NCBI GenBank assembly: GCA_034687125.1
Contig: JAQGBZ010000551.1
Coordinates: 1-33,109, forward strand
DNA length: 33,109 nucleotides
Direction: 5' to 3'
Source: Neelides folsomi
Taxonomy: Eukaryota > Arthropoda > Collembola > Neelipleona > Neelidae
Shown: positions 21,814 to 33,109 of the stretch, one piece after another
Numbering within the stretch: the first letter of the stretch is position 1
Layout of the letters: each line of letters starts with the position of its first letter
Made by a program: the position numbers and the translations under genes
Notes under the pieces: model-generated
Seen by the model: the letters and a program-made list of their open reading frames with translations, nothing else
Told to the model about the DNA's origin: nothing
The model's database searches: none

Positions 21814-23484
21814 AAATGGCGGGAAATGTGCTTCTTTTCTCTTTCAACTGCGTTTGGTCCTATCATCATGTTCTCTTCATATAATCCATTCAATCATAAC
21901 TTTGCCAGGTAGTTTGTCAATTTTTTCACATTTGAACTTAATTTGTATTTGTAAGTATGTACAAGCTAATATTAAATATTTGCATTGATTAGATAAATAT
22001 ACAGTGTATATTGTACTTGTTAGAGCTTTAAATATTTTACCAATCATTCTCACTTTATGGAACGTAACGTAAAATTATGTAATGTTTATCTTATTTTAGG
22101 GATGCGTTCATTATTAGCATAACAGACACTCTGACGTCGGTCATTGCAAGTGCGACAATCTTCGCAATCATAGGAAGCTTGGCTTATACGACGGGAAAGG
22201 ACATTGAGACATATTTAAGCGGTGGACCCGCTTTGGCCTTTGTCTCCTATCCATTGGCTATTTCTAAATTCGATTATGTTCCACAGGTAAGCTAATCTTG
22301 GAATTCATCTGTAATCATTTTTTAGTAAATCGTAAACTTGATTTCGTACATAATGGAGTGTTTTAACTCTTCATGACATTGAATACTGATGTCAAATTAT
22401 GTTTATCAAATAAGTGTGGAATATGTAGACCAATCAATCTAAACTTGAAAGTGGGAATAATTAAGTTAATGAATTCCCTCACAGCTCTTTGCCGTCCTCT
22501 TCTTCCTCATGATGTTCACATTGGGGGTGGGGAGTGCAACGTCACTTGCAGGAGGAATCATCCGAGTCTTTGCGGATCAATTCCCCAAAATAAATAAAAC
22601 TCTCATCACCTTCATCATCTGCATCTTGGGATTCCTTTCTGGAATTATTTATGTAACTCCTGGAGGTCAACACATTTTGGATCTTGTGGATTTCTTCGGG
22701 GCTACATTCGTCATTTATGTCTTTGCCATTCTGGAACTCGTAGGAATTGCTTGGATATACGGAGTTTCAAATATTTGTAGAGATGTCGAATTTATGCTCA
22801 ATAAGAGTTTTGGATTATTTTGGATTTACTGGTCAGTGGAAAATTAAAAATAAATTGTATTATATTTTGAAAAGCATTATAATTTAATTGGAAATAGCGA
22901 GATATGAATTTTAATGCAAAATTTAATTATTATTGATCATTTTTTTATTTACAGGCAAATATGTTGGGGATTCATTATTCCAGTCATAATGACTTTTATT
23001 TTGATCTATGCCCTCATGTTTGAATGGAAATCTCCTGATGTTCCTACTCCAGTTCTTGGTAATTTATTTTAATTATTTATTTACAAGGTTAATCACGAAT
23101 GTTAAAATAATTATATAATTTGATATCTTTTTTAATGTTAGCTGTTGGATGGATTATCACAATATTTGCCCTCCTTTGTTTTCCAATATTCGGACTTCAT
23201 GCGATGTTCTCAAGAAAGTCACATAGCTTAAAATCCGTAAGAATGCTAAGAATTATTAATAACATTCTTAATGATATGTTCTATGTTACTATTACTGAAT
23301 AGATTACTCCAGTGAATCATGATTTATAATATTACCCAATTTATATGTTTTTCAGAAATTCTGGGAGTCATTTAAGCCAACTAGCGATTGGGGTCCAAAA
23401 GATCCGCAACTAATGGAAGAATGGAGATCATTCAAAATCAAAGGAACAATTGAAAGATTGAAAAATCTCATAAGCATAAGATAG
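21814..23484 (+). pseudogene. 5'-truncated copy of gene B (TM6-TM12), all six exons open
   Basis: Copied exons: 7' ending 21908, 22100-22286, 22485-22831, 22955-23058, 23142-23236, 23356-23484. Homology to gene B starts at 21829. No stop or frameshift occurs and every splice site is kept. An ATG in frame lies at the very junction (21826), giving 314 residues from TM6 to the C-terminus. An acceptor-like ttgcag just before 21814 is also in frame, in the phase that gene B exon 6 would need. Exons 1-6 are absent here. The Gln of GQCFFS that helps bind chloride in relatives is lost. Exon 8 encodes nine replacements in extracellular loop 4 and keeps the family's Gly-Pro there, which gene B lacks. 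It may be a pseudogene, a half-transporter, or an alternative 3' part of gene B. Confidence 0.75.
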
Positions 23485-25096
23485 TACACCTATACTTATT
23501 ATTAAGGCCATTTCATGCTGAACTCTCAAGTTCTTATGCGTAATTAATCAAACCATATAGAAGGCTGTCTTAATATGTATCGACCCATTACATGTTATGT
23601 AAATAGAGTAAAATACAAATATTTCATTAACTATTTGTAAGTACTTCAGGACAAACCTACAAATATTTGGTACGTTTTGTGTTATTGTATACATTGTTAC
23701 TGCTTAAATTTATAAAACTACACGTGCATAATTATTGCATATTAGACCATATTTGTATGCACGTGCTTTTGTTTGTTCAGTTTGCCTCATTTAATTCTGT
23801 GAATACAAATAACTTAAAAAAGGTTATTTGTTTGATGAGGTACATTGTATAATATATTATAGTGCATATGATTAAGTATTCATATGCAATAATATGTATG
23901 AAGTTGTTTTAATGTCATTTTTTTTATTAATCTGTATGCAAATCATCGAGTTACAATGTATTTTTTGTTTCAGCATAAAAATCTTTAATAGAAAATGACT
24001 GAAAGTTAAAAAAAACAATTTTTTGTTATTTGGCATTCTTGTGCCAATGAATATGTAATGGAATGGGAACTGTTTTTATCAATATTCCAATTAACTACTT
24101 ATAAATAACCATTTATTAATTAACTGATTAATCATTAGTGTTAGTACATTTTAAAGTCTAATGCCACTATTACCTGTTTTACCATTATATAGTACATATA
24201 ATGTACATACATACATATATATTGTACTAACGTAAATAATGGTATTATTGTCTGTATTTAATTAATTACATTTTAAAATTTATTGTAAAAATAATATTAA
24301 ATTAAATTAAGTTGTTGGTAAAATTTTGCATCTTAAATTATGTTAATTTAATTGTTAATTATAATTTATTGTTAATTTGAAATTGATTGCAATTGAAATT
24401 AAAACAACTTGATGCTAACCAATGTTATGAATTATGTGAAATATTTTCAAAGCTAAGTGATTAGTAGCATACTTAAACTTATAACGATATAGGACAGCCA
24501 ATAAAATTCAGATTTGCAACCTAATAAGTTGGCTAAGAACTTGCAACTCTAAAAGAATAAGTCAATCAATGATATATTTAATATAGTATTATTAAATTTT
24601 TAGTTTAATAAAGTAAAATTTAAAATTACGTAAAATTAATTTTACATCAAAATATTCCTATTCTTGTGATCCTGTAAAACGATATTTGTTCAAGATTTAA
24701 AAAATTATATCTAATATATGTATATGCTGTTATGATTTTCTAACAGAATAAAAAAATTTCTAATTCTTTTTCAAACATATCATCCAAATGATTTTTTATG
24801 TACGCTCGTTATATAATACGAGTAACTGCCTATTATAAAACCATGAAATAAAAACTCATATCAAGCTACTAAAGTCATGCATATAAAGGTGATCTTTACG
24901 AGATTTATGACCTTGTCGGGGGAATAAAAAAATTCGAGTAATTTTCAATATCGCTTATTTAACAATACCCCATTTATATATTATAACTAAACATCTATTC
25001 TCCATTATTATAAAAAGTGGAAATCATGTTTATGTATACTATGTTAATTTCATATATGGCAAATGAGATTAACAGTTCAAGTATGTATGATGAATT
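21829..25096 (+). repeat. Segmental duplication, copy 2
   Basis: This is the partner of 16894-20720. The left edge is abrupt, inside the TM6 codons of exon 7; the right edge fades at about 25096. Positions 22296-24953 are identical to 17916-20573 (2658 bases). The identical part covers the last few hundred bases of intron 8, exons 9-12, all their introns, the 3' UTR and more than 1 kb beyond the stop. Confidence 0.95.
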
Positions 25097-27209
25097 TTGT
25101 ACACCCTAATTACAATTTTATAAATATTATGATACATGATTTTTTGGAAAAACATATTTTATATTACACGGGAGAAACATTAAGACAAGCTTACACCATG
25201 AATTGATTCAACAAATTCGTCATTCAGAAGGTTTTAAAACTAATTGTAAGTTGAAAGAATAAATGTTGAAAGAATAAAAGTTAATAATTATTTAATTGGT
25301 AATTAATGTTAGCAAAACAAAGATTCATTTATTAAATTATATAATATTATCTATAGTATAGTACATGTGCTTTATCATTACATTAAATAAAAGCAGATCC
25401 ATCATTTAGTTTTTTAAAAATTAAACAAAGCGTCAGTATCACTATATTATTTCAATGAAGATTACAATATATAAGTAGGAGTATGTATACGTATTATGTA
25501 CCTTATTTCTATTTTGTATTTAATATATTTTACTTTTGACGTTTTGAGCTAATGAATAATGAGGTGGTGGATATTACATATGTTTTTCTTGTCTAGATTC
25601 CATTAACTATTAGAAATGGAAAACTCATTATGCAAGGTTTTTAAGTTGGATCATTAATTGGAAATCACTCCCTGAAAGGTAACGAGAGAAGGTCGGTTCA
25701 AACTTTTAATAAACAACAATTGCAGGCAAAACGAAAAAAACTTGGTCTTGATTAAATGAAATAAAAGAATCAACCACTTGGTAACTCATCCATCCATATC
25801 CTAAAGTATGCAATTCTCATCCCGACTTCCAAAAACACGTTTTTCTCTCAATGGAACTTTGAATAGGACGAGTTTTCTTAATACTCTCGCCGTCTTGAAA
25901 ATATCGATCAATTAATTTTAAAAGTCCCAACATTTTTTGTCAACTTTGCTTTGTCTGTAATTCTGTAATTACCTAATTATGTAAAAGTGTAAGGATCCCT
26001 TAGTTTGGTTTTGTTTAATATGTAATATAAGTATTATAAAATATATAATGTAAATAATAATATCCCTCCATTTCCACTTCATTTTCATTTAAAAATCTAA
26101 TTCTTATATTCAACAAGAATGAGTCATTTAAGAATTTAAAATGTTTTAATTTATAAAGCAATGCTAAAATGAGTAATGGTCATAAAACGACATAAATTCC
26201 TACTTTGCATTTAACTTCATCCGTGAGCAATTTAAAAAGTCAGTTTGTGTGTTTATTTAAATTAAATTAAATTAACTACTGTTTTTTCAAGAGAAAGTTT
26301 TTTTTATTTCCTTCTCTGTGATGTCAATCTGTCATGAGGAAAATGAATGAATTGTATATAAAAACCACAAAGTGAACTTTTATTCTTGCACACACAAGTT
26401 AACTACCTGAACACTTTGCGCATTATAGTTCAAATGCTAATGTGGTAGTAAATATAATGTGTTTCTTGCATATCAAAAGTCAACTTTTATCAAAAGTATA
26501 AAAACTAGCCACCTAGCAAAAACATGTCATAAATTAGACATTCTCACTATGTGGAGAAGTACGATGATTCGACTATGTTTGCCTTTTTCGACAACTTCCT
26601 TCTCGAGTAGCACAAAGCTATAATCAATTTGATGCGATTGGAATCTCTTCCCTATATCAAGTGTAGGAATTATAAGAAATTAATTTCACTCTTCGATTCC
26701 TCAGATAATACATGAGTAAGAATTGTTAGTTGGAATTGGTATAAGAAAGATAATAAATTGGAGGATCTTTGAATTTATAAGTATATTATTAATTCATTTA
26801 TTACTTCCACTACATGTAATGTATGAAAAAGTCTAGTGATCTCTCTGCACCTAAATCATACATACAAATATATACCATTTATGATATAATATAATTGTAT
26901 TTACGTACACGATGTATGGTGTATATTGTGGAATGTTTTATTATTTAATTACTCGGCCACCTCGTCTTCTATTATAATTTGAATGTGAAGTGGTGTGGAA
27001 CTGAAAGTGCGGAATTTCTAACGAGAAGCCACGAAGAGTCTCACTAACAACAACTTATCAAGAGTCTCATCAAGAACAGATCCTTTGCATGCAATTGACG
27101 CTGCTCCTGAAGGTCATGCTCTCCGAGAATCCTGATTCTCAACATCACTTCATTTTCATTCCAACTCAAGAAGGACGAGGAACTGAAAGTCAATTTCACA
27201 CATCTTCTT
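25097..27209. other. Intergenic DNA upstream of the GPCR gene
   Basis: No gene was recognised. A TATATAAAAA at 26355-26364 and a GC-richer block at about 25640-25900 could be regulatory but have no supporting initiator or exon. The last 250 bases hold two 12-bp direct repeats (GGAACTGAAAGT at 26997-27008 and 27179-27190) and two 9-bp repeats (AGAGTCTCA at 27035 and 27061), close to the candidate promoter of the receptor gene. Confidence 0.5.
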
Positions 27210-27239
27210 TATATAAACCTCATTTAATCAATCAGTCTT
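27210..27239 (+). promoter_or_regulatory. Core promoter candidate of the GPCR gene
   Basis: TATATAAA at 27210-27217 is followed by TCAGTC (27232-27237), an exact arthropod initiator. Their spacing (24 bases to the initiator A) is shorter than the usual 28-33, so only one of the two may be real. The leader to ATG 27444 would be about 210 nt. Confidence 0.35.
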
Positions 27240-27381
27240 TCATCTCCGCTATCCTCACCTTTCTCTTTCAATCAAATTCAGACTTTTCAGACATCATTGT
27301 GATCATTCTGAGTTTGAACGACAAAAGGACTCTTTTGTGTAAATTTTAATTATAAAGGGAAAATTAAGTTTTTTGGACTAA

Positions 27382-27398
27382 ATGTAATTCAAATGTAA
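27382..27398 (+). promoter_or_regulatory. Two start-stop codons (ATGTAA) in the GPCR leader
   Basis: ATGTAA occurs at 27382-27387 and again at 27393-27398, 11 bases apart and 46 bases before the main ATG. If in the mature leader, these minimal upstream frames could stall scanning ribosomes and reduce receptor translation. They may equally be chance matches in AT-rich sequence or be spliced out. Confidence 0.3.
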
Positions 27399-27443
27399 TT
27401 TACACGCGGTTCGGCTTTGTTTCCATAAAGGATATTTGGTGAG

Positions 27444-30400
27444 ATGGGCGGAAGACGCGAACGTTCCAGCAAACATTTCCCACTTACGTGGACAAAAAGT
27501 TATTTGATTTTCCTTTTAACCCTTTTCTTATTAATTTTTCCCTTCGTGTCACTCGAAGACAGAGGGAATTTTTCTTTCAATTTCTCATCCAACCAAAGTT
27601 TGAACAATGAAAATGTGAGTCATCTTTATTCAATTAAAGACATTGTTGTTCTTCGCAAGTGCTGTAAACCTCAATATACATTTGAAAATGGGGGCTGCGT
27701 CCCGAGTAAAAAAATCCTTTTGACAAAGTCTGACTCGGCAATTTACAAAGGAAGTGATGAGGAATATCTCAAAATACCGAAACATTTGATCTCAAACATT
27801 TTCGCTAACAATTCAAAAGAACTAAGATTTAGGTATACGATAATCTCTTTACATAATCTAAAACTGAAATTAATATGCTTTTATTTTAATAATCACGCTT
27901 TAATAAGCAAAATTTAATAATTAATCCATGATTAATAATTTGATCATTAATAGTAATTACACTTCAGTTTAATCTCAGGTAATTGTAATAATTATTTTCT
28001 TATCATTTTCATATTCGGTATTTTTTTAATCCAGTCTAAAAGAAGGTTTACCGGATTGTGGCAATGGCAGCTTTTTATTAACGATAGATTTACGCGAAAG
28101 TGCCAATCCCAGCAAAGCAACCAATTTCACCCCTGCTGGTCACATTAAACACGGCTCGGAATATTATTCTCCAAATGAATATTGCATTGATAGGTATTGA
28201 ATTATAAATGGAATTCAGGTTTTAACTCAATTCAAAGGCTTTATTAACAAGATGTTAATCAAAGCGTTCGAGAGGATCGTGTAACAATCGCCATTTGCAA
28301 TCCTGAGTGCGGGAATCCTCAAAAGCCTTGCTTGCCCCGCTGTTGCGACTTTGGTGAAGTTTTGGATTTTTCAGATGGAATCAAATGTCGACCGTCGGGA
28401 ATTAATTTTTGGTCTCCTACAATTTACTCAGACCAATATGACAAATTACCAGAAAAAGAGGCTGAGAAAATCTTCCCACACATTACAACAATTAATCCTC
28501 GAAACTTATGCGATAGGAAAACTTTTACTCCGTATTTGTTTGTTTTGAAGGAAGATCCCGAACATCCGCTTCAACTGTAAGTTTGAATATTTTTTACCTT
28601 TATTTTGACTTTCTTATGTTCATTCATTATTAATTACAATGACATAACAAATAACAAACTTTTCATTCCTAAAGTTAAAATAACGTAATTTATATATTTA
28701 TGTAAAATGTAAAGTATATATTATTATATGTTACTTATTTATTTTGTGTTTGTAAATATGAGGGTTTTTGTTGAGTCCTTCATTATTATTAACTCATAAA
28801 TTATAATTTATGCCTACTTTCCCCTAATTAATCTACCGAATATTTCATTCTGTACATGTACCACAGCACAGTACATGTAAATGTGAAGATTTTCTATTAA
28901 AGCTATCTCCTATTAATAAAATTATCATCCTTGAAAAATTATTTTTATTATTTATATTACTGACTTATTGAAGTATGTTAAGTATTTGTATGGAATAAGA
29001 ATAGTGATTAATGATTTATAAAACCCACTATGAATCAAAGGTTAGGTAATTTTAAAACATTACAATTCAAAGAGCAAATTAATCTTTCAATTGTCAATTC
29101 ATCAAATTCATTATTAGAATTGGCACATATTTATTTGCATTGGGAAATATTATTAGCATTAATATTTGTAATTTATTTAAAGCACATAGTTCAATTTTTG
29201 TAAACAGATTTCGATTGTTAGCAAATGGAAATGTGACTTTGAAAGTATCAAGGAGGAAATGGGAAATCATTCCAAAGCACCTTTGGTGCATTGATGGAGC
29301 TCAAAATTATGCAAGCGAATATGAAGAAGGGCAATTGAAACTTTATTCAGGAAATTCTGAGAAAGACACAGCGTTGGTTGAATGCAGAAACTCAACTGGA
29401 GATGAAGGATATTCAAAGGTATTGAAATTCCTATGAATTTGACAATTAATTATTCTCGTACAAGTAATCCTGATATTTAAATATCTGTATTTAGTATCAA
29501 TACGAATATCAATACGATCGTGTATGTATTATGAATTCATGATAAAATAGTTAAAATACATTTACATATAGATCAATTCAACAAATTGAAACTTGATTTT
29601 AAACATATAAAAGTTTAAAACATGCTCTAATTGCTTGTCAAACAGCCAATCTGGACAAACATTCTCTATGCGACCCTGATGTCAATTTCATCCGTTTTTC
29701 TCTTTTTAACTTCATTCGTCTACATTTTATTGTGAGTTTTTCTTTCATAAATGATACATGACGTACTATATAGACTTCTAGACTATCTACTACTACTTAC
29801 TTACCTAAAATATATTACACATATGATACAATGTATGTACTTATTTCTTATTTATTGATATACACGCTTAGAGTATAAACTAATCGAGTAAATTATATTG
29901 GAGCTTGATCTTCGTATTGTTCGAATACCCATTTGAAATCATTGACAAACACATAAACTTACTTAACATAATATGTACAGATATTATGATAAATGATAAT
30001 ATGCTTTTTTCTCAATAGCCCTTTCTTAGTTCCTTATTTTATTTGCTATCTTGAAATATGCACAGGTTCGAGAAACAGAATATCCATGGATGGACCCTAT
30101 TAAGCCATTTCTTGTCCATGTTTTTCCTTTACGTCTTCCTAACGATGACAAATATTTATTCAATTTATTCAAGACAAGACACTGAGAGCGCAACCACCGG
30201 GTCCTTTTGCTTTTTCTTATGTAAGTTCGGAAAAATAATGTATTGAATAGTATAAAATATATTCTATCATAGACAATGATAATTAATGATGATTACAACA
30301 TACTGTACGTTATACATAATAATACTTACAGGTATATTCTTTAATATCTATTCTTATTGATTTTAGCTGTTGGATCACATTTCTTCTTCCTCTCTACATT

Positions 30401-32084
30401 TTGTTGGATGACTTTAATTAACTTTGATTTCTATTTTACTTTCAGGTGAGAGTTTCATTATCTTATAAAAGTTTTTACATCTAAAATAAAATAATATGTA
30501 GTGATACATTCAGAAATACTGAATAAAAATACTTGATTAAATCTTATATGTATTTATGATAGCATGTATAACATGAAAGGTGTATAAATGTTATATGGAT
30601 TTAATAATCTAATATATCAACAGATCACTCAAACCAACTTCAGGGAAATCTAAAGGAGCCAAGAGATTTTTATTTTATTGCATCTTTGCTATCGGTATTC
30701 CACTTGTGATTGTCGTTGTTGGGCTGGTCTTGGATAACATCTACGGGTAAATTAGCTCATTTGAATAATGAACAAAAAAGGTATTTAGTTTTATGAAACA
30801 ACTTCTTTTGATGGTCGTAGGAATGTAGAAGAGAGCGAAGTAATAGTTCCACATTACGCCAGGTGAGACCAAGATTTACAACATCTACTTATTCAACATA
30901 TAATTCGAACTCGAATTAACAATTTATGTTTATTTTGCAGGACATCTTGTTTTATGGATAGTGAATATGCAGGTAAATTGATGCAAATAAAAGTCGTAAA
31001 AGATTCATTATCAGTCAGTTTTCCTCTCCTTTTAATGAATTCTATAACCTAGAGTATGAAATGAAGTTAGGAATGATTAATTGATTAATTTAATTAATCT
31101 CAGCATGGAGTTAATTATCTTTAATTAATTGATGTATTTTTATAACCAATTTTAGTCCTTCCGTATCTTTATGGGCCAATCGCTGTTCTTTTGACGAGTA
31201 ACATAATTTTCTTTGTTGCTACTGTTTACTTCATGCACAAAATTCAGCAAACCACAAAATTCGCAACAACCAACAGTTCGAAGAAACAAAAGCAAGGGTT
31301 AAAAATAATCTTTTTATCATTATTTTAAAGATTGAATAAATATTAAATATATTTTCAAAATTTTTCTTGATTTTAATATGATTTATGACAGGTACAATGT
31401 ATGTTACTTATTTAATATTCATTTACTTATTACTTATTTTGTAGGTATATGTATTTATTTCTATTTTTTATTTTACAAATGTAATTTTACAAAATGATTA
31501 AAATTATCTTATTAACTCTCTGATCTAATTTTAGGAGACTTATATTTGCCAAGCTTTTTCTGGTCATGGGAGTAACTTGGATTTTGGAGCTAATAAATTG
31601 GTTAATTCATAAAGATGCTCTCCATTGGTGGGTTATTATCGTTGACATTGGAAATATTTTTCAAGCCGTTGCTATCTTCATAATATTTATTTGCAAATCC
31701 GAAATATTTGTCAACCTGAAACAAAAATATCCTTCATTAAAATGTACACTATCAATTCAATAATTATTATTTAACTTGTTTTATATTTTAATAAAATAAT
31801 AGTTAATTTAGGATTTTAAAAATTACAATTAAGTTTGTAATATATTATATTAATAATTTTAGTGAATATTTTAGTTAATATTTAGAATTTATATATATAT
31901 TTTTTTCAACATTTAAAATATAATAACTATTAACCATTTTTCAAAAAATTTAGGGGTGCTAAAGACTCCGACTAGACGACCAACCATGTCAATGGGAACA
32001 ACAATGCACAAGAGACGCGCTGACACGTATGCCTCAGAGATGGTCACAGATAACACTGTCACTGAACATATTGAAATGAATTGA
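27444..32084 (+). CDS. Methuselah-like family B GPCR, complete, 13 exons
   Basis: Exons: 27444-27832, 28035-28193, 28265-28576, 29208-29418, 29646-29731, 30066-30220, 30367-30445, 30624-30746, 30821-30862, 30941-30972, 31156-31297, 31535-31743, 31954-32084. Phases agree and give 689 aa. A hydrophobic signal segment lies at 20-36. The ectodomain has four N-glycosylation sequons within residues 42-59, then Cys pairs such as KCC (72-74) and RCC (208-210), typical of Methuselah-like ectodomains. Seven membrane segments follow at about 361-386, 396-419, 431-462, 478-500, 531-558, 579-600 and 606-632. TM6 reads AKLFLVMGVTWILELI. Insect relatives act in stress response, lifespan and development, but ligands are mostly unknown. 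Exons 9 and 10 (42 and 32 nt) encode the second extracellular loop. The exon 3 start was chosen at 28265 because it alone keeps phase. Confidence 0.9.
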
Positions 32085-33109
32085 ATAACATACATACCTA
32101 TCTGTAGTTCCTAATATTTTTAACTTTTTGTAATTTTTGTAATTTGTAGAACTGCCTTAATATGTATTATATTGTATTTTACATGTCTGTAAAAAATTAA
32201 AAATTTACTCTAAAAATTGATAAACCACTTAATACTTATTTAATTAATATTTACCAGAATTGTTTAATGCCTATGTAGATATATGGATCGTTATAAAAAA
32301 CACAACTTTTACTATTTATTTTGTAAATATTTAACCACATAATTTTGTTTTAATGTTTAATTTATTTTTAATATTTCTGCTCAATTTTTATAATTTATAC
32401 ATCAAGCTCGTGAATCTTAAATTGTAAAAGCATTTTTAATTAATGAATGTAATACAATGTAATGTAATATAATATGTGCAATATAATATTTTATTTATTT
32501 ATTTACTGCAAAATAATATTGATATTTTATCAAATGAATAATATTGTAAAAATTGTACAAAGAAAATCTTTTTTACAAAATGTGAGTTTCAATTTTGCTT
32601 TTAATTTTTATATCTAATTGTAAATAATGTAATATAATTTGTAATAAAAATTATTGTTAAGAATTAAATTAGTTTAAATACTTATAACAAATGCTAATAT
32701 TCAACTAAATATTTAATACACTAATATAATTTATTTGTTTCAATGTTTGCAGAATGGATAGTAAAATCGTGAGCTCCTGAATGACAAGACGACAAGAGTG
32801 ACTACCCACAATTTTCAGATTTTGACTTTGTAAATTCAAAATAGTCTCGATGATTTTGTAAACAAATTTATTTTATGTATTTTAATTGCAAAAATCAAGT
32901 AAAAACGATATGGAGCCTTTAGGGGAGAAGACGGATATCTGGTAAAATTATTTAATTTCAGCGTAACTAATGAAATAAAAGCAACTTTTTATTGAAAATA
33001 TTCTTACATTAAAGATAATCACAATAGCACACCAAATCAAGGGGAAGATTGAAAAAATGTATGAAATATATATTAAATATTGCTAATTCCTTTGTTTATC
33101 ATTTGTTGA
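32085..33109. other. 3' UTR of the GPCR gene and downstream DNA
   Basis: AT-rich sequence with AATAAA candidates at 32643-32648 and 32974-32979. A splice-acceptor-like ttgcag at about 32747-32752 precedes a short GC-richer stretch (to about 32830) that could be an exon of something continuing past the window, but no frame supports it. No gene is called. Confidence 0.5.

Noticed and set aside
27089..27349. 86-codon frame upstream of the GPCR
   Set aside because: It spans the candidate promoter and leader, resembles nothing known, and is not in frame with the receptor.
28252..28264. Acceptor at 28250-28251 as the start of GPCR exon 3
   Set aside because: It gives the wrong phase after exon 2; the acceptor ending at 28264 keeps the frame and leads directly into the Cys-rich region.
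1..33109. CRISPR arrays, bacterial operons or defence systems
   Set aside because: No regularly spaced repeats or prokaryotic gene organisation; the genes are intron-rich and eukaryotic.

Overview
The window looks like nuclear DNA of an arthropod. It is strongly AT-rich, its genes are split by many short introns with GT..AG ends, and it carries degraded Tc1/mariner, hAT and SINE-like elements. Two gene families fit an arthropod: SLC6 transporters that look like nutrient amino acid transporters, and a Methuselah-like receptor. A parasitic copepod such as a sea louse would fit the composition and repeats, but that is a guess. No bacterial-style features (operons, Shine-Dalgarno sites, CRISPR) are present. 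Every gene recognised is on the + strand.

Layout. Positions 1-6000 hold no confident gene. They contain a hAT element nested inside a Tc1/mariner element (1469-2740), both with recognisable ends and target-site duplications, and some weak candidate leader exons. Gene A (6039-10680) is a complete 15-exon SLC6 transporter (609 aa by my splicing). Two of its introns carry short inverted-repeat elements. Gene B (12317-19104) is a second complete SLC6 transporter (12 exons, 618 aa) with a TATA promoter about 300 bases upstream. All its intron positions are shared with gene A, but it lacks three introns that gene A has.

Positions 21829-25096 repeat the 3' half of gene B, from TM6 to beyond the 3' end. 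The junction lies beside a broken Tc1-like transposase and a tRNA-like SINE candidate. All six copied exons are open with usable splice sites. From 17916/22296 the two copies are identical for 2658 bases, including introns and non-coding DNA, while the flanks on both sides differ (about 9% on the right). The differences in exon 8 are packed into extracellular loop 4, the outer gate of this fold. This region is the most interesting part of the window: it may be a half-transporter, a converted duplicate, or an alternative 3' cassette for gene B.

Positions 27444-32084 encode a 13-exon Methuselah-like family B GPCR (689 aa) with a signal segment, a Cys-rich glycosylated ectodomain and seven membrane segments. 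The remaining sequence is leader, 3' UTR or intergenic DNA. All gene models were spliced by eye from the sequence and checked for phase. No transcript data or database search was available.
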